A stretch of DNA of 64,000 nucleotides from Nocardia sp. NBC_01503 (lineage in GTDB: Bacteria; Actinomycetota; Actinomycetes; Mycobacteriales; Mycobacteriaceae): the NCBI RefSeq assembly GCF_036327755.1, contig NZ_CP109596.1:4898001-4962000 (forward strand), in the 5' to 3' direction. The translations under genes and the position numbers were made by a program. The notes under the pieces are model-generated. The model saw nothing but the letters and a program-made list of their open reading frames with translations. It did no database searches and had not been told where the DNA came from. This document shows, piece by piece, positions 8,123 to 15,769 of this stretch (within the stretch, counting starts at the first letter, position 1; every line of letters starts with the position of its first letter).

Positions 8123-9777
8123 CTGTGGTCTGCGGGTTCGGCGCGGGCGTTTAGTTGGCTCGGTGTGCGTGCGGGGGTTCCGGGTATGGGTGTGATGTCG
8201 AGCCGGTGTAGGTCGAGAATCCGGTGGCCGTCTCGGAACTGCATGTTCAGGTTGGTGCGTTTGACGCCGAGTAGCTGGGCCATCAGTGTCGTGGTGGCGG
8301 CTCTTCGCCGGTGCAGCAGGGCGGTCAGGAGTCGGTGGAAGTGGTCGATACTGCTGGTTTGCGGATGCAGGTAGCTGCGCGGACGGTGGAAGCGACGTTG
8401 AAAAGCGGCCTCGGCCAACCCATCCCAGTACGGTTCCGAGACGGCTGCCAGATGTGTGAACTCCGCCCGTGACATTCCGGTCAGGGCTGGCTCGGTGAGC
8501 AGTGCGGTCACGTCGGGATCGATCGGGCGGCGGGTTGCGGGAACTTCGGGATCGCGAGGTGGCGCGGGGTCGAGAGTGTAGTTCCAGTCCGGGTGAAACG
8601 CTGCGGGCCTGATCGGCAGGGCAAGGAACTGCGCCGGTGCGATGGCGACCGCGAGCGGATAACTGCCGGTGTCGAGTTCGGCGCCGATCACCAATCCGCT
8701 CGTGGTGGTGGTCGCGGCGATGGTTTCCACGACGATCTGGTAGCTGGTCAGCGGTCGTCCGCGCCAGTTGGCGGTGATGTGGCAGAACATCCGATGCTCG
8801 ATCTTGTTCCACTTCGACGTTCCGGGAGGGAAGTGGCAGACGCTGATCTCGAGGCCGCTCTCGTGGGCGAAGGAGTGCAGGTGTTTCTTCCATGTCCAGC
8901 GGCGGGGATCGTTGGAGCCACCGCAATCGGCGGTGATCAGCAACCGAGTCGCGTCCGGGTGATCGGCCTGTCCGCGGTGTCGCCACCAGCGGCGGATGGA
9001 CTCGACCGCGAACTCGGCGGTGTCGTGGTCGGTGCCGACGTTGACCCAGCCGGTGTTGCGGGCCAGATCGTAAATCCCGTAAGGGATGACGACCGGCTGG
9101 TCCTCGGTGACGAAGGTGTGACAGTCCACCATGATCGGGTCTTTGCCCGGTCGCCAAGTGCGGCCGGGCCGGTCGCGGTTGCCGATCCATTCCTTGGCCT
9201 TGGTATCGACGCTGATCACCGGCTGGTGGTCGTCGAGGAAAGCGGTGGCAGTGGCATTGATGTGAGCGAACTGGGCGTCACGATCGGGATGGCGAGTGCC
9301 CTCGGTGGTCTTGGCGGTGCCCTGCAGGCTGTAGCCCATCGTGTGCAGCAGATGCCCGACGGTCGCAGCGCTGACCGGATGGCCCTGCACGGTCAGCGCC
9401 GAGGCCAGCGTGCGCAGCGACAACGTGGTCCAGCGCAGCGGGGACACCGGATCGCCACGAGTACGCGGCTCGATCAGCGCCTCCAGCGCCGGCCGAAGAC
9501 CAGGGTCGGTGCCCGTCAGCGGCTTACGACCGGCCCCCGGAGCCCGAACACGTTGGGGTGCAACAGGAGCAGTATCAAGTTCGGAGGCGCCGCGCGCGAT
9601 GGTGGCGGTACTGGCACCCGAGGCTGCAGCCACGGCGGCGATCCCTCCATGGCCCAGCGCGGCGGCCTCGCTGGCCAGATACAGACGACGACGTCGTTCA
9701 TCGAGGTGGGGCAGGATCCGATCGAACTTGACCTTCAGTTCGGTGATGGGAATGCGAACTCGTGCAGGCACAGCCAT
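8104..9777 (-). CDS. ISAzo13-family transposase
   Basis: A 557-residue transposase. The N-terminus (ITELKVKFDRILPHLDERRR, then ALGHGGIAAVAAASGASTATI) is a helical DNA-binding region. The catalytic core has VISVDTKAKEWIGN, LLITADCGGSNDPRRW and ICHFPPGTSKWNKIEHRMF-like segments (here SVCHFPPGTSKWNKIEHRM), giving the Asp, Asp and Glu of a DDE enzyme. This pattern is typical of ISAzo13 elements. I place the start at the ATG at 9777, preceded by GGGAGG; the frame extends 15 codons further upstream. The gene fills the element between its inverted repeats and looks intact, so the element may still be active. Confidence 0.88.
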   Translation of the reverse strand: MAVPARVRIPITELKVKFDRILPHLDERRRRLYLASEAAALGHGGIAAVAAASGASTATIARGASELDTAPVAPQRVRAPGAGRKPLTGTDPGLRPALEALIEPRTRGDPVSPLRWTTLSLRTLASALTVQGHPVSAATVGHLLHTMGYSLQGTAKTTEGTRHPDRDAQFAHINATATAFLDDHQPVISVDTKAKEWIGNRDRPGRTWRPGKDPIMVDCHTFVTEDQPVVIPYGIYDLARNTGWVNVGTDHDTAEFAVESIRRWWRHRGQADHPDATRLLITADCGGSNDPRRWTWKKHLHSFAHESGLEISVCHFPPGTSKWNKIEHRMFCHITANWRGRPLTSYQIVVETIAATTTTSGLVIGAELDTGSYPLAVAIAPAQFLALPIRPAAFHPDWNYTLDPAPPRDPEVPATRRPIDPDVTALLTEPALTGMSRAEFTHLAAVSEPYWDGLAEAAFQRRFHRPRSYLHPQTSSIDHFHRLLTALLHRRRAATTTLMAQLLGVKRTNLNMQFRDGHRILDLHRLDITPIPGTPARTPSQLNARAEPADHSAPDQH

Positions 9778-9806
9778 ACCCCAGCCTCCCACCACAGCCC
9801 CGGAAA

Positions 9807-9847
9807 CGCCCCAGATCAACACTGACAGTTATTCATTCACACGCCCC
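9807..9847 (-). repeat. Right terminal inverted repeat of the ISAzo13-type element
   Basis: Exact reverse complement of the left repeat at 8082-8122. The transposase start and its ribosome-binding site lie just inside it. Confidence 0.9.
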
Positions 9848-10797
9848 GGGCCGGATCGAGAACTGTCAACTAGGTGTCTTCTGCGCCTACACCACCGGTA
9901 AGGGGCGCACGCTCATCGATCGCGAGTTGTATCTGCCCAAGTCCTGGACCGAGGACCGGGACCGGTGCCGGGAAGCGAACGTCCCCGATTCGGTCGAGTT
10001 CGCGACCAAGGCGACCCTGGCCAAGAGAATGCTCGCCCGTGCATTCGATGCCGGGGTGCCGGCGCGGTGGGTGACCGCCGACGAAGCGTACGGCCAGGAT
10101 TCGAAGTTCCGGTCCTGGCTCGAGAACCAGCGTATCGGCTATGTCGTGGCAGTACCGTGCAGCCAGCCCATTCCGTTCACCGCGGGCAGCTCGCGCGCGG
10201 ATCACTTTGTCGCACAGGCCCCTTCGCGAGCATGGAAGCGACTCTCCTGCGGCGAGGGGGCCAAGGGGCCACGGCTGTTCGACTGGGCGGTGGCCTCGTT
10301 GCCGACTTACCCCGACACCACCGCACCCGGTTGGGACCGTTGGCTGCTGGCCCGGCGGGCCCTGACCCCGAACACCAAGGGCGAACTCGAAATCGCCTAC
10401 TACCTGTGCTGCGCACCGGTCGGGACCACCGACGAGGAACTGATCCGGGTCGCGGGAGCCCGCTGGGCGGTGGAGGACTGTTTCCAGACCGCCAAGACCG
10501 AGGTCGGACTCGACCAATACCAGGTCCGCCGCTACGACGCCTGGTACCGGCACACCACCCTGGCGATGCTCGCCCACACCTACCTCGCCGTCACTGCGGC
10601 CATAGCCCCAAAAGCGTTGGCAGCGAACTCATCCCACTCACTATCGGCGAAATCCGGCGTCTCCTGGCACACCTGATCACCACCGCCCACGCCTTCGAGA
10701 ACACCTGGCGGTGGTCGATCTGGCGTCGCCGCCACCAACACCGCGCTAAACAAGCCCACTACCAGCGACGACAGGAGCTACATCACGAAGTGCTGCT
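9848..10797 (+). pseudogene. IS701-family transposase, 3' fragment with a frameshift
   Basis: The frame resumes at GRIENCQLGVFCAY and continues through RWVTADEAYGQDSKFRSWL (second Asp region) and ARWAVEDCFQTAKTEVGLDQY (catalytic Glu region). Near 10600, after the CCCCAAAAG run, the family sequence moves to another frame (SVGSELIPLTIGEIRRLLAHL, then WRWSIWRRRHQHRAKQAHYQRR) and ends near 10770-10807. The gene therefore has two independent lesions: the nested insertion and this frameshift. The right end of IS701 cannot be placed because group II intron sequence begins at about 10798. Confidence 0.82.
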
Positions 10798-11080
10798 GGA
10801 GTACTAGGGCGACAGAGTTCCGGTAGTAGTCGTGGGAGTCACGCCCCACCAGGGAGGACGGGAAAGCCGTCCACACGGGCGAAGCGGAACAGGCGACCGG
10901 GATGTCCGGGACCCCGGGAGGTACGCGAAATGCGGAGCGCCGAAACGGGATCGGACATCCCATGCAGCTTCGGCTGCGATGGTTGCTGGAGAGCCGGATG
11001 CCGGGAAACTGGCCTGTCCGGTTAGGGAACGCGGCTTGAGGAAACGGACCCGGCGAATGCCGGGCACCGCGCCTCATGCC
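10798..11080 (+). ncRNA. Group II intron remnant without reverse transcriptase, domain V intact
   Basis: The segment 10991-11024 folds exactly as a 34-nt group II domain V. It has a 9-nt lower strand GAGCCGGAT, a 5-nt upper strand GCCGG, a GAAA tetraloop, the 5-nt strand CTGGC, a 2-nt bulge CT, and a 9-nt return GTCCGGTTA, with the catalytic AGC triad present. Upstream, GGAGTACT followed by GGTAGTAGTC (10798-10831) resembles the domain II/III region of known introns. A 9-bp stem GGGATGTCC/GGACATCCC (10899-10907 with 10953-10961) would close a domain IV too short for an ORF. A TTCG-capped hairpin (10960-10982) follows. A hairpin CCCGGC-GAAT-GCCGGG (11049-11064) may belong to domain VI. Domain I is missing, so it cannot self-splice as it stands. 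Confidence 0.7.
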
Positions 11081-11325
11081 GACGTTCATCGTTCCAACCA
11101 ACCCCCCTGACTATCCACCCGTGTTCACACTGACCGCAGAGCCGCCATCATGGAAGGTCGCGCCCCACTGCACCGGTCATGGGTTGCCGTCATCACCCAA
11201 ATCGGTTGAACTGCGCCGACCCTCGTCAGAGCAAGTCATTTCGACTGCACTCTGGCATCTCAAATCGAAAATACCTGCCAGCGGTGGAGCAGAGACCCCA
11301 CCGAATATGCCAGCCGTGTCGGCGG
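11081..11325. other. No gene seen
   Basis: The 245 bp between the intron remnant and the next gene contain no supportable reading frame or repeat. Confidence 0.5.
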
Positions 11326-12690
11326 TCAGTCGATAAAGTCCGGTGAAGATACGACACGGATCTGACGAACTATCTGAAAGCAAGTCGCAAGTACGTCGAA
11401 TACTCCATAGACTTTTGCTACCATATCAAGATATGGAATTCCAGCAGGATTTTCACTACTGACAATCAGTCCGCGTCGCAAATCATGCCTTGCTGTTGCA
11501 TGCCCGATGTCGTTGCGGGTCTTGTTACTTAACAGGCTTACCCAGCCTTCCCAGCCGGGTACAGCCGAGACGTAATGGAGCTTATCCGCGTTCGCCATCT
11601 TCTCGAAAGAGGCAATTCCGGTTGGGTTATTCTTCCGGGTCAAGCCTGCGGGAACGTCGACGCCAAAAAGTTCGGGATCTCCACGTTTTATGACATTCTG
11701 CACGGCAACCAGGTACCGCAAGAATTTGCAGGCGATCTCAAAGCCCTGCTGATAGAGATCGCGCAAAGTGTCGAATTCATCCCTGAACAATCGAAGATCA
11801 GCGAGGGCTTCGCGATTCTCATCGGGAATTACTCTGCCCAGTACGCCCATCGTCCAGCATTCGAAGCGCTGAACGAAGTGGTCAGTCACGTCGAGTAGTG
11901 ATCGTTGGAGTGCGCTGATCCGTCCTGATTCGGATTCCGCCACTGCGAAGGCCCGGTAGCGATCATTCTGTATTGCTGCCATGTGTTTTCGGAGAAATCT
12001 CCCCATGAAGATGGATGAGGCTTCATGGTGGTCATCGATCATATTGGCCAAAGCCGTGCCGACCGCATGGTGCGCCACAGCGGCGCGCTCATGAGTGGTC
12101 TCGCCCCGCGTCCACTCGTCTCCGAAAGATTCCTCGGCAATCTTGCTGAACCTTACCCAATCGCCCTCCAGATAGTATTCGTATAGGCGTCGGGCCTGTG
12201 GCCATAGATTTTCAGCCGCGTAATTCCCTCGCGACAGGCACATCATGAGGTCTTGGATTCGATCATTTCCAGCAAGCATTAGTAAAGTCAGCGATGGGCC
12301 GGATCCGAGACCGTCAAACGTAACCGATTCATAACGACTCGGCACGTTAGGGTCAACAGTTACTATCATCTCGTGGTTTGCATCGTCGCTGAGTTGCGTG
12401 GCCTCGAACTCAACCTTGAAAGTGTCCAAAGCCTCGCCATGTGATCGGCCGCGGATTGGAAGTTTGCAGGCCGGACACGGGACATAGAATCGTGTCATCT
12501 TGGTGGGCGCGATGCCCAACCTCACCACGAATGTCACATTGCATCCGGGACACACGATCGAACACCGGGATATCACGCAGTAACTGTACGCCGTAGGCGG
12601 TGCAGGCACACCCGAATAAACTGGCGTGATAGTGCCGATCGGAACTGCCGTTCGAAGCGAGCAGCGCAGCGTTCGATGGAGACCCCTCAT
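11326..12690 (-). CDS. Zinc-ribbon protein with a HEPN-like RNDIGH motif, function unknown
   Basis: A frame of up to 454 residues that I do not recognise as a named family. Residues 47-75 hold CPGC...CPAC, a likely zinc ribbon. The rest is predicted mostly helical. Near the C-terminus Arg392-Asn-Asp-Ile-Gly-His397 (SNKTRNDIGHATARHD) matches the Rx4H signature, with Asn after Arg, of HEPN ribonuclease domains. The following helix (VFDVLATCFQIVRQIRVV) suits that fold. Codon use is visibly less GC-biased than in neighbouring genes (many ATA, TTG, AAT), which suggests acquisition. The true start is unclear: the first 38 codons look non-coding and a GTG at about 12576 is a good alternative. It stands alone beside mobile elements. 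An RNase acting in defence is a hypothesis only. Confidence 0.6.
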   Translation of the reverse strand: MRGLHRTLRCSLRTAVPIGTITPVYSGVPAPPTAYSYCVISRCSIVCPGCNVTFVVRLGIAPTKMTRFYVPCPACKLPIRGRSHGEALDTFKVEFEATQLSDDANHEMIVTVDPNVPSRYESVTFDGLGSGPSLTLLMLAGNDRIQDLMMCLSRGNYAAENLWPQARRLYEYYLEGDWVRFSKIAEESFGDEWTRGETTHERAAVAHHAVGTALANMIDDHHEASSIFMGRFLRKHMAAIQNDRYRAFAVAESESGRISALQRSLLDVTDHFVQRFECWTMGVLGRVIPDENREALADLRLFRDEFDTLRDLYQQGFEIACKFLRYLVAVQNVIKRGDPELFGVDVPAGLTRKNNPTGIASFEKMANADKLHYVSAVPGWEGWVSLLSNKTRNDIGHATARHDLRRGLIVSSENPAGIPYLDMVAKVYGVFDVLATCFQIVRQIRVVSSPDFID

Positions 12691-12752
12691 CGGCAGAATA
12701 GGATGTCTGTGACCGCGGTTCAGCCAGCTGCTCGAGGTCGGTGGGCGGCCGC

Positions 12753-13407
12753 CTATGGGACCGGGACCATTTCCGGGTGCACCACTGTGGCAGGGGTTTT
12801 CGCGAGATCGTCGTACCGGCCGAATGCCGTGTCGAAGAGTGCGCGCAGGTAGCCGCGCTGCAAGTCCAGTGAGTTGTGTGGGTCGATGGTGCCGACCGTT
12901 TTGGTGGCGAATTCGGCGGGCACGATGCCCATCCTGGCCAGGACGGGAACGATCAGTTGGTGGTCACTGAACGAAAGGTGCTGTGCTCCCTCGAGCCGAT
13001 CGCCGAATGAATGCCCGGCCATAGCGATTTTCGACAGGTCGAGTATTCCGGCGAGATTTGTGGGCAGCGAATGCCCGTCGGCGTCCGGCTCGTGCCGGTG
13101 CTGAGGTCGGCTCCCGCGGCAGGCCCATGCCGGGAGAGAACAGCACGATCGCCCGCCGCCCGCCCGCGCTGTCCACGGGTGTGTCGAATTGACCGTGGCT
13201 GGGCGCGAACGTCCAGGATCCGGTGATCGGTAAGCCCATCGTGGCCAGGCTTTCTGCGTAGGCCCGCGCCATCGGTCCGGAAATCCAGGGCCGCATCGGT
13301 ATTGCGGCGTGACCGGCGGCTGGATACCAGCGGGTGACCATCAACTCGCGTGCACGATCCGGGGCATACGGATCGCGGCGAGACGAATCGAGCAGATGTA
13401 GATCCAC
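12753..13407 (-). pseudogene. Decayed alpha/beta hydrolase (PAF-acetylhydrolase-like)
   Basis: Two frames together make a broken hydrolase. The upstream part (from 13407) reads HLLDSSRRDPYAPDRAREL, MVTRWYPAAG and AIVLFSPGMGLPRE, the N-terminal pattern of platelet-activating-factor acetylhydrolase-like enzymes. The downstream part, in another frame, reads LPTNLAGILDLSKIAMAGHSFG with the GxSxG nucleophile elbow. It then continues to VGTIDPHNSLDLQRGYLRALFDTAFGRYD, typical of the C-terminus. The segment between them is much too short, so an internal deletion and at least one frameshift have occurred. It is not expected to make an active enzyme. Confidence 0.65.
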
Positions 13408-13443
13408 TACGCGTTCACAGGGTCCCGGCCCGCTATTCCACGT

Positions 13444-13848
13444 TCAGAACGATGAGCCCGTGCCGCCGAAGGGCCACGGCGGAATCGGCCCGTTGTCGAC
13501 CACCGCATTGTCGTACCGCATCCCGAAGATCTGATTGTCCTCGTCGCACCAGCGCTCACGGTCGGTCGGACAGCGCTCGCGATGACTACCACAATCACCA
13601 CCCACGACCGATGTCCTGTGTGCCGGAAGGTAGGCACGGATTACGTGTGGCTTTTCTCTACCGCAGTCGAAGATCACGTCCACGCGATAGGTGTCGTCAG
13701 TTTCGTTGCGGCACCACTTGCCGGTGCACGAGACCCAGGGAGCCAGCACGACCGTATCGGCCGCGGCGGCCTGCGGTGCGGCAACACCGACGGCAATCGC
13801 GAACAACGGGCTGGTGATGCCCAACAGGGCTGTCAATCGGCGCGGCAT
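13444..13848 (-). CDS. Small cysteine-rich exported protein, function unknown
   Basis: A 134-residue protein with a signal peptide (MPRRLTALLGITSPLFAIAV, cleavage near AAPQAAAADT). The mature part has six cysteines (SCTGKWC, FDC, GGDC, ERC, RWC) that could form three disulfides, and an acidic, Trp/Pro-containing C-terminus ending PWPFGGTGSSF. No family is recognised. It sits in a run of minus-strand genes next to a decayed hydrolase, with no clear operon partner. Confidence 0.6.
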   Translation of the reverse strand: MPRRLTALLGITSPLFAIAVGVAAPQAAAADTVVLAPWVSCTGKWCRNETDDTYRVDVIFDCGREKPHVIRAYLPAHRTSVVGGDCGSHRERCPTDRERWCDEDNQIFGMRYDNAVVDNGPIPPWPFGGTGSSF

Positions 13849-14022
13849 ACGCTGGAAACTACAAGCCGCGCCAGGTGGGCGGTATCGGGCAAGTTACCCA
13901 ATGTGATTCGAGAAGTGCCCTCTGCTGGAGGCCATACGGGGTGACGGGTATCCATTGCCGAAACCGTGTGCGCACTCACGAAATCCAGGCGCGCACACGG
14001 GGGTTCGGGTTACCGGAAACTG

Positions 14023-14334
14023 TCAGGCGCAGGCGCGGTTGAGTTCATCGGTGACCGTGGCCAGGTCGGTGATCTCGGGGTCGCGCAGCGCATCGACATA
14101 GGCGGAGATGCCATCGCGCTCCGCGCCACCGGCGACGACCAACAATCCGGAAAGCCGGTCGGCAAGGGCTTCCGCGGTCTCCGCATCGAGTCCCGCCGGG
14201 CTGTCGATCGCGGTGTTGATCAGCTCAATCGCCTTCGAGCACACCGGCGAACCCGCGTGAGCTGCCGGTCCCGGGATGATCACCGAACCGAGCACACCGG
14301 CGCCGAGCAGCACACCGGCAAGGATTTTCGACAT
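14023..14334 (-). CDS. Small exported helical protein, function unknown
   Basis: A 103-residue protein with a signal peptide (MSKILAGVLLGAGVLGSVII, cleavage after PAAHA). The mature part is about 75 residues, mostly helical, with two cysteines: one close to the new N-terminus (SPVCSKAIEL) and one at the very end (ELNRACA), likely forming a disulfide. An AGAGG-type ribosome-binding site precedes the ATG. No family is recognised; such two-cysteine helical secreted proteins are common in Nocardia and mycobacteria. The next 246 bases upstream hold no gene. Confidence 0.6.
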   Translation of the reverse strand: MSKILAGVLLGAGVLGSVIIPGPAAHAGSPVCSKAIELINTAIDSPAGLDAETAEALADRLSGLLVVAGGAERDGISAYVDALRDPEITDLATVTDELNRACA

Positions 14335-14580
14335 ATTGACCTCTACTACTGGATAGGGATAGGGCGAGCGTCATCGACGGTAGGCAGATTAAGCCCTTCC
14401 CGGTATCGGGCATATGGCCCAACCGTCACGCAGTCGGTGTCGAAGGTCGGCTCACTTCGATGAGCCGTGCGAACACGGTCTCCGCCGTCTGGGTCCCAGG
14501 GTCTACTCCACCCGCTCCGAGAACGGCTATCGGCCCGAACCGCACTCGGGGTACGGTCCGGGCCGGATATGGATCGATGA

Positions 14581-15126
14581 TCAGTGCTCGTGGTGGCGCA
14601 CGACCGGCCAGTCGATATCGGTCTCGACAGCCTTGTTCAGGTAGTTGGTGAACACATTGAGCGCGACATTGGCGATGACCTCGGTGATCTCACCATCGGT
14701 CAGACCGCCCGCCCGGGCAGTCTTGATATCGGTTTCCTCGACACCCCCGCGCGTGCGCACCACCGAGGTCGCGAACGCCAGTACCGCGGCGGCCTTCGCA
14801 TCGCTGGACTCGCCGTGGCGGCTGGCCTCGATCTCGGCGCTATCCAGCTTGGCGATATTCGCACCGATGTAGGAATGCGCGGAAAGGCAGTAGTCGCAAC
14901 CGTTCTCCTCGGCGACCAGCAGTGCGATCCGTTCCCGGATACCCGCCGAGAGCGCGCCGCCGCCGAGGGCTCCGGAGAAACCCAAGTAGGCCTCGAGTAC
15001 GGCCGGGCTGTTGACCATGGCCTTGGTCATATTCGGGGTGACGCCGAGCGCCTTCTGCACACCGGCGAGCAGGTCGGCAGCCTTACCGGTCGCGGTGTCG
15101 GGCTGAATCAAGGGCAGACGGGACAT
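14581..15126 (-). CDS. Carboxymuconolactone decarboxylase / AhpD-like peroxidase-family protein
   Basis: A 181-residue protein starting MSRLPLIQPDTATGKAADLL. The motif LLVAEENGCDYCLSAHSYIG contains the Glu, CxxC and His of the AhpD/CMD redox centre, and the length matches the alkylhydroperoxidase-like branch rather than true decarboxylases. It would reduce peroxides or act as a thiol oxidoreductase in the cytoplasm. The start at 15126 is chosen because homologous proteins begin near MSRL and because the upstream palindrome (15159-15182) would fall inside the longer frame. That palindrome suggests control by a dimeric repressor. Confidence 0.8.
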   Translation of the reverse strand: MSRLPLIQPDTATGKAADLLAGVQKALGVTPNMTKAMVNSPAVLEAYLGFSGALGGGALSAGIRERIALLVAEENGCDYCLSAHSYIGANIAKLDSAEIEASRHGESSDAKAAAVLAFATSVVRTRGGVEETDIKTARAGGLTDGEITEVIANVALNVFTNYLNKAVETDIDWPVVRHHEH

Positions 15127-15158
15127 GGGTCGATCCTGTTCTCGTGGAGGATGTTCAA

Positions 15159-15182
15159 TGACCGGTTCGATGTAACCGGTCA
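15159..15182 (-). promoter_or_regulatory. Palindromic operator upstream of the AhpD-like gene
   Basis: A perfect palindrome TGACCGGTT-CGATGT-AACCGGTCA begins 33 bp before the start codon. On the minus strand a TATATG -10-like element lies just upstream, so the palindrome would cover the transcription start. The regulator is not identified in the window. Confidence 0.55.
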
Positions 15183-15339
15183 CTGACATATAGAAGGTTA
15201 GACAGCGGTGGCGCATTCCCGAATCGCGAAGAGACTTTCCGGAGCTGGCACCGCTGGTTGAAACCCTAGGACCGGGGAGAGTGTTGGTCGGCGGACAGAA
15301 TCCGCCATGATGCGGTCCGTGAACACCTGAACCGTCGGG

Positions 15340-15600
15340 CTATCGCGCGGAGTCTTCCCGGCGCGTGACCATGCCGCCGAGAGTGGCGGAGATATTGGCC
15401 AGGGTGGGGTGCACGGGAGGTGGGGTGGGGGTTCTGGTGGTCGCGGCGGATTCGTTGTCCGCGGTGAGGCGGTAGACGGTGCGCTCCAGAATGGGCAGGA
15501 TGGCGGTGATTTCCATTGTGCCGGTGGCGAATCGGGCGATCAGGGCCATGACCATATTCGGCAGGATGACGGCGATGTCGTCGATATAGGACTGATCGAT
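15340..15600 (-). pseudogene. C-terminal fragment of an unidentified helical protein
   Basis: Read on the minus strand, this gives about 86 residues with good codon bias (SYIDDIAVILPNMVMALIAR, TAILPILERTVYRLTADNES, ANISATLGGMVTRREDSAR) and a stop at 15340. Upstream of about 15600 the frame turns into shadow of the cholesterol oxidase, so the N-terminus is missing. The helical pattern could be the ligand domain of a TetR-like regulator, but that is a guess. Confidence 0.35.
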
Positions 15601-15608
15601 GCCGTGCC

Positions 15609-15728
15609 CCGGAATGGCACGGCGATCAGCTGTGGACCACCTGCGCCGACAACGGATTCCTGGCGCTGGAACTCGATGCCGCCGTCTACACCCCGCCCGC
15701 CGATCAACGCTCCACCGTCGGCTCCTGA
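15609..15728 (+). pseudogene. C-terminal fragment of an unidentified protein
   Basis: A plus-strand frame reads EWHGDQLWTTCADNGFLALE, then LDAAVYTPPADQRSTVGS and a stop at 15728. The residue pattern looks coding, but there is no start and the sequence upstream is the fragment of another gene. A GCCGTGCC/GGCACGGC hairpin (15601-15623) marks the junction. Family unknown. Confidence 0.3.
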
Positions 15729-15769
15729 TCACCCTGCGGCATAAGCACTCTCCGCACCTTTCGAAGGTC

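Larger units (their letters stand above)
8082..9847 (-). mobile_element. ISAzo13-type insertion sequence nested in the IS701 transposase gene
   Basis: A 1766-bp element bounded by 41-bp inverted repeats and carrying one full-length transposase on the minus strand. Its insertion splits the IS701 transposase reading frame. Both ends sit in GC-rich sequence, so the exact target duplication cannot be read; any duplication is only a few bases. Confidence 0.85.

Noticed and set aside
12574..12690. The first 38 codons of the zinc-ribbon/HEPN-like frame as certain coding sequence
   Set aside because: They lack a ribosome-binding site and show no coding character; they are kept in the feature only because no better start is decisive.
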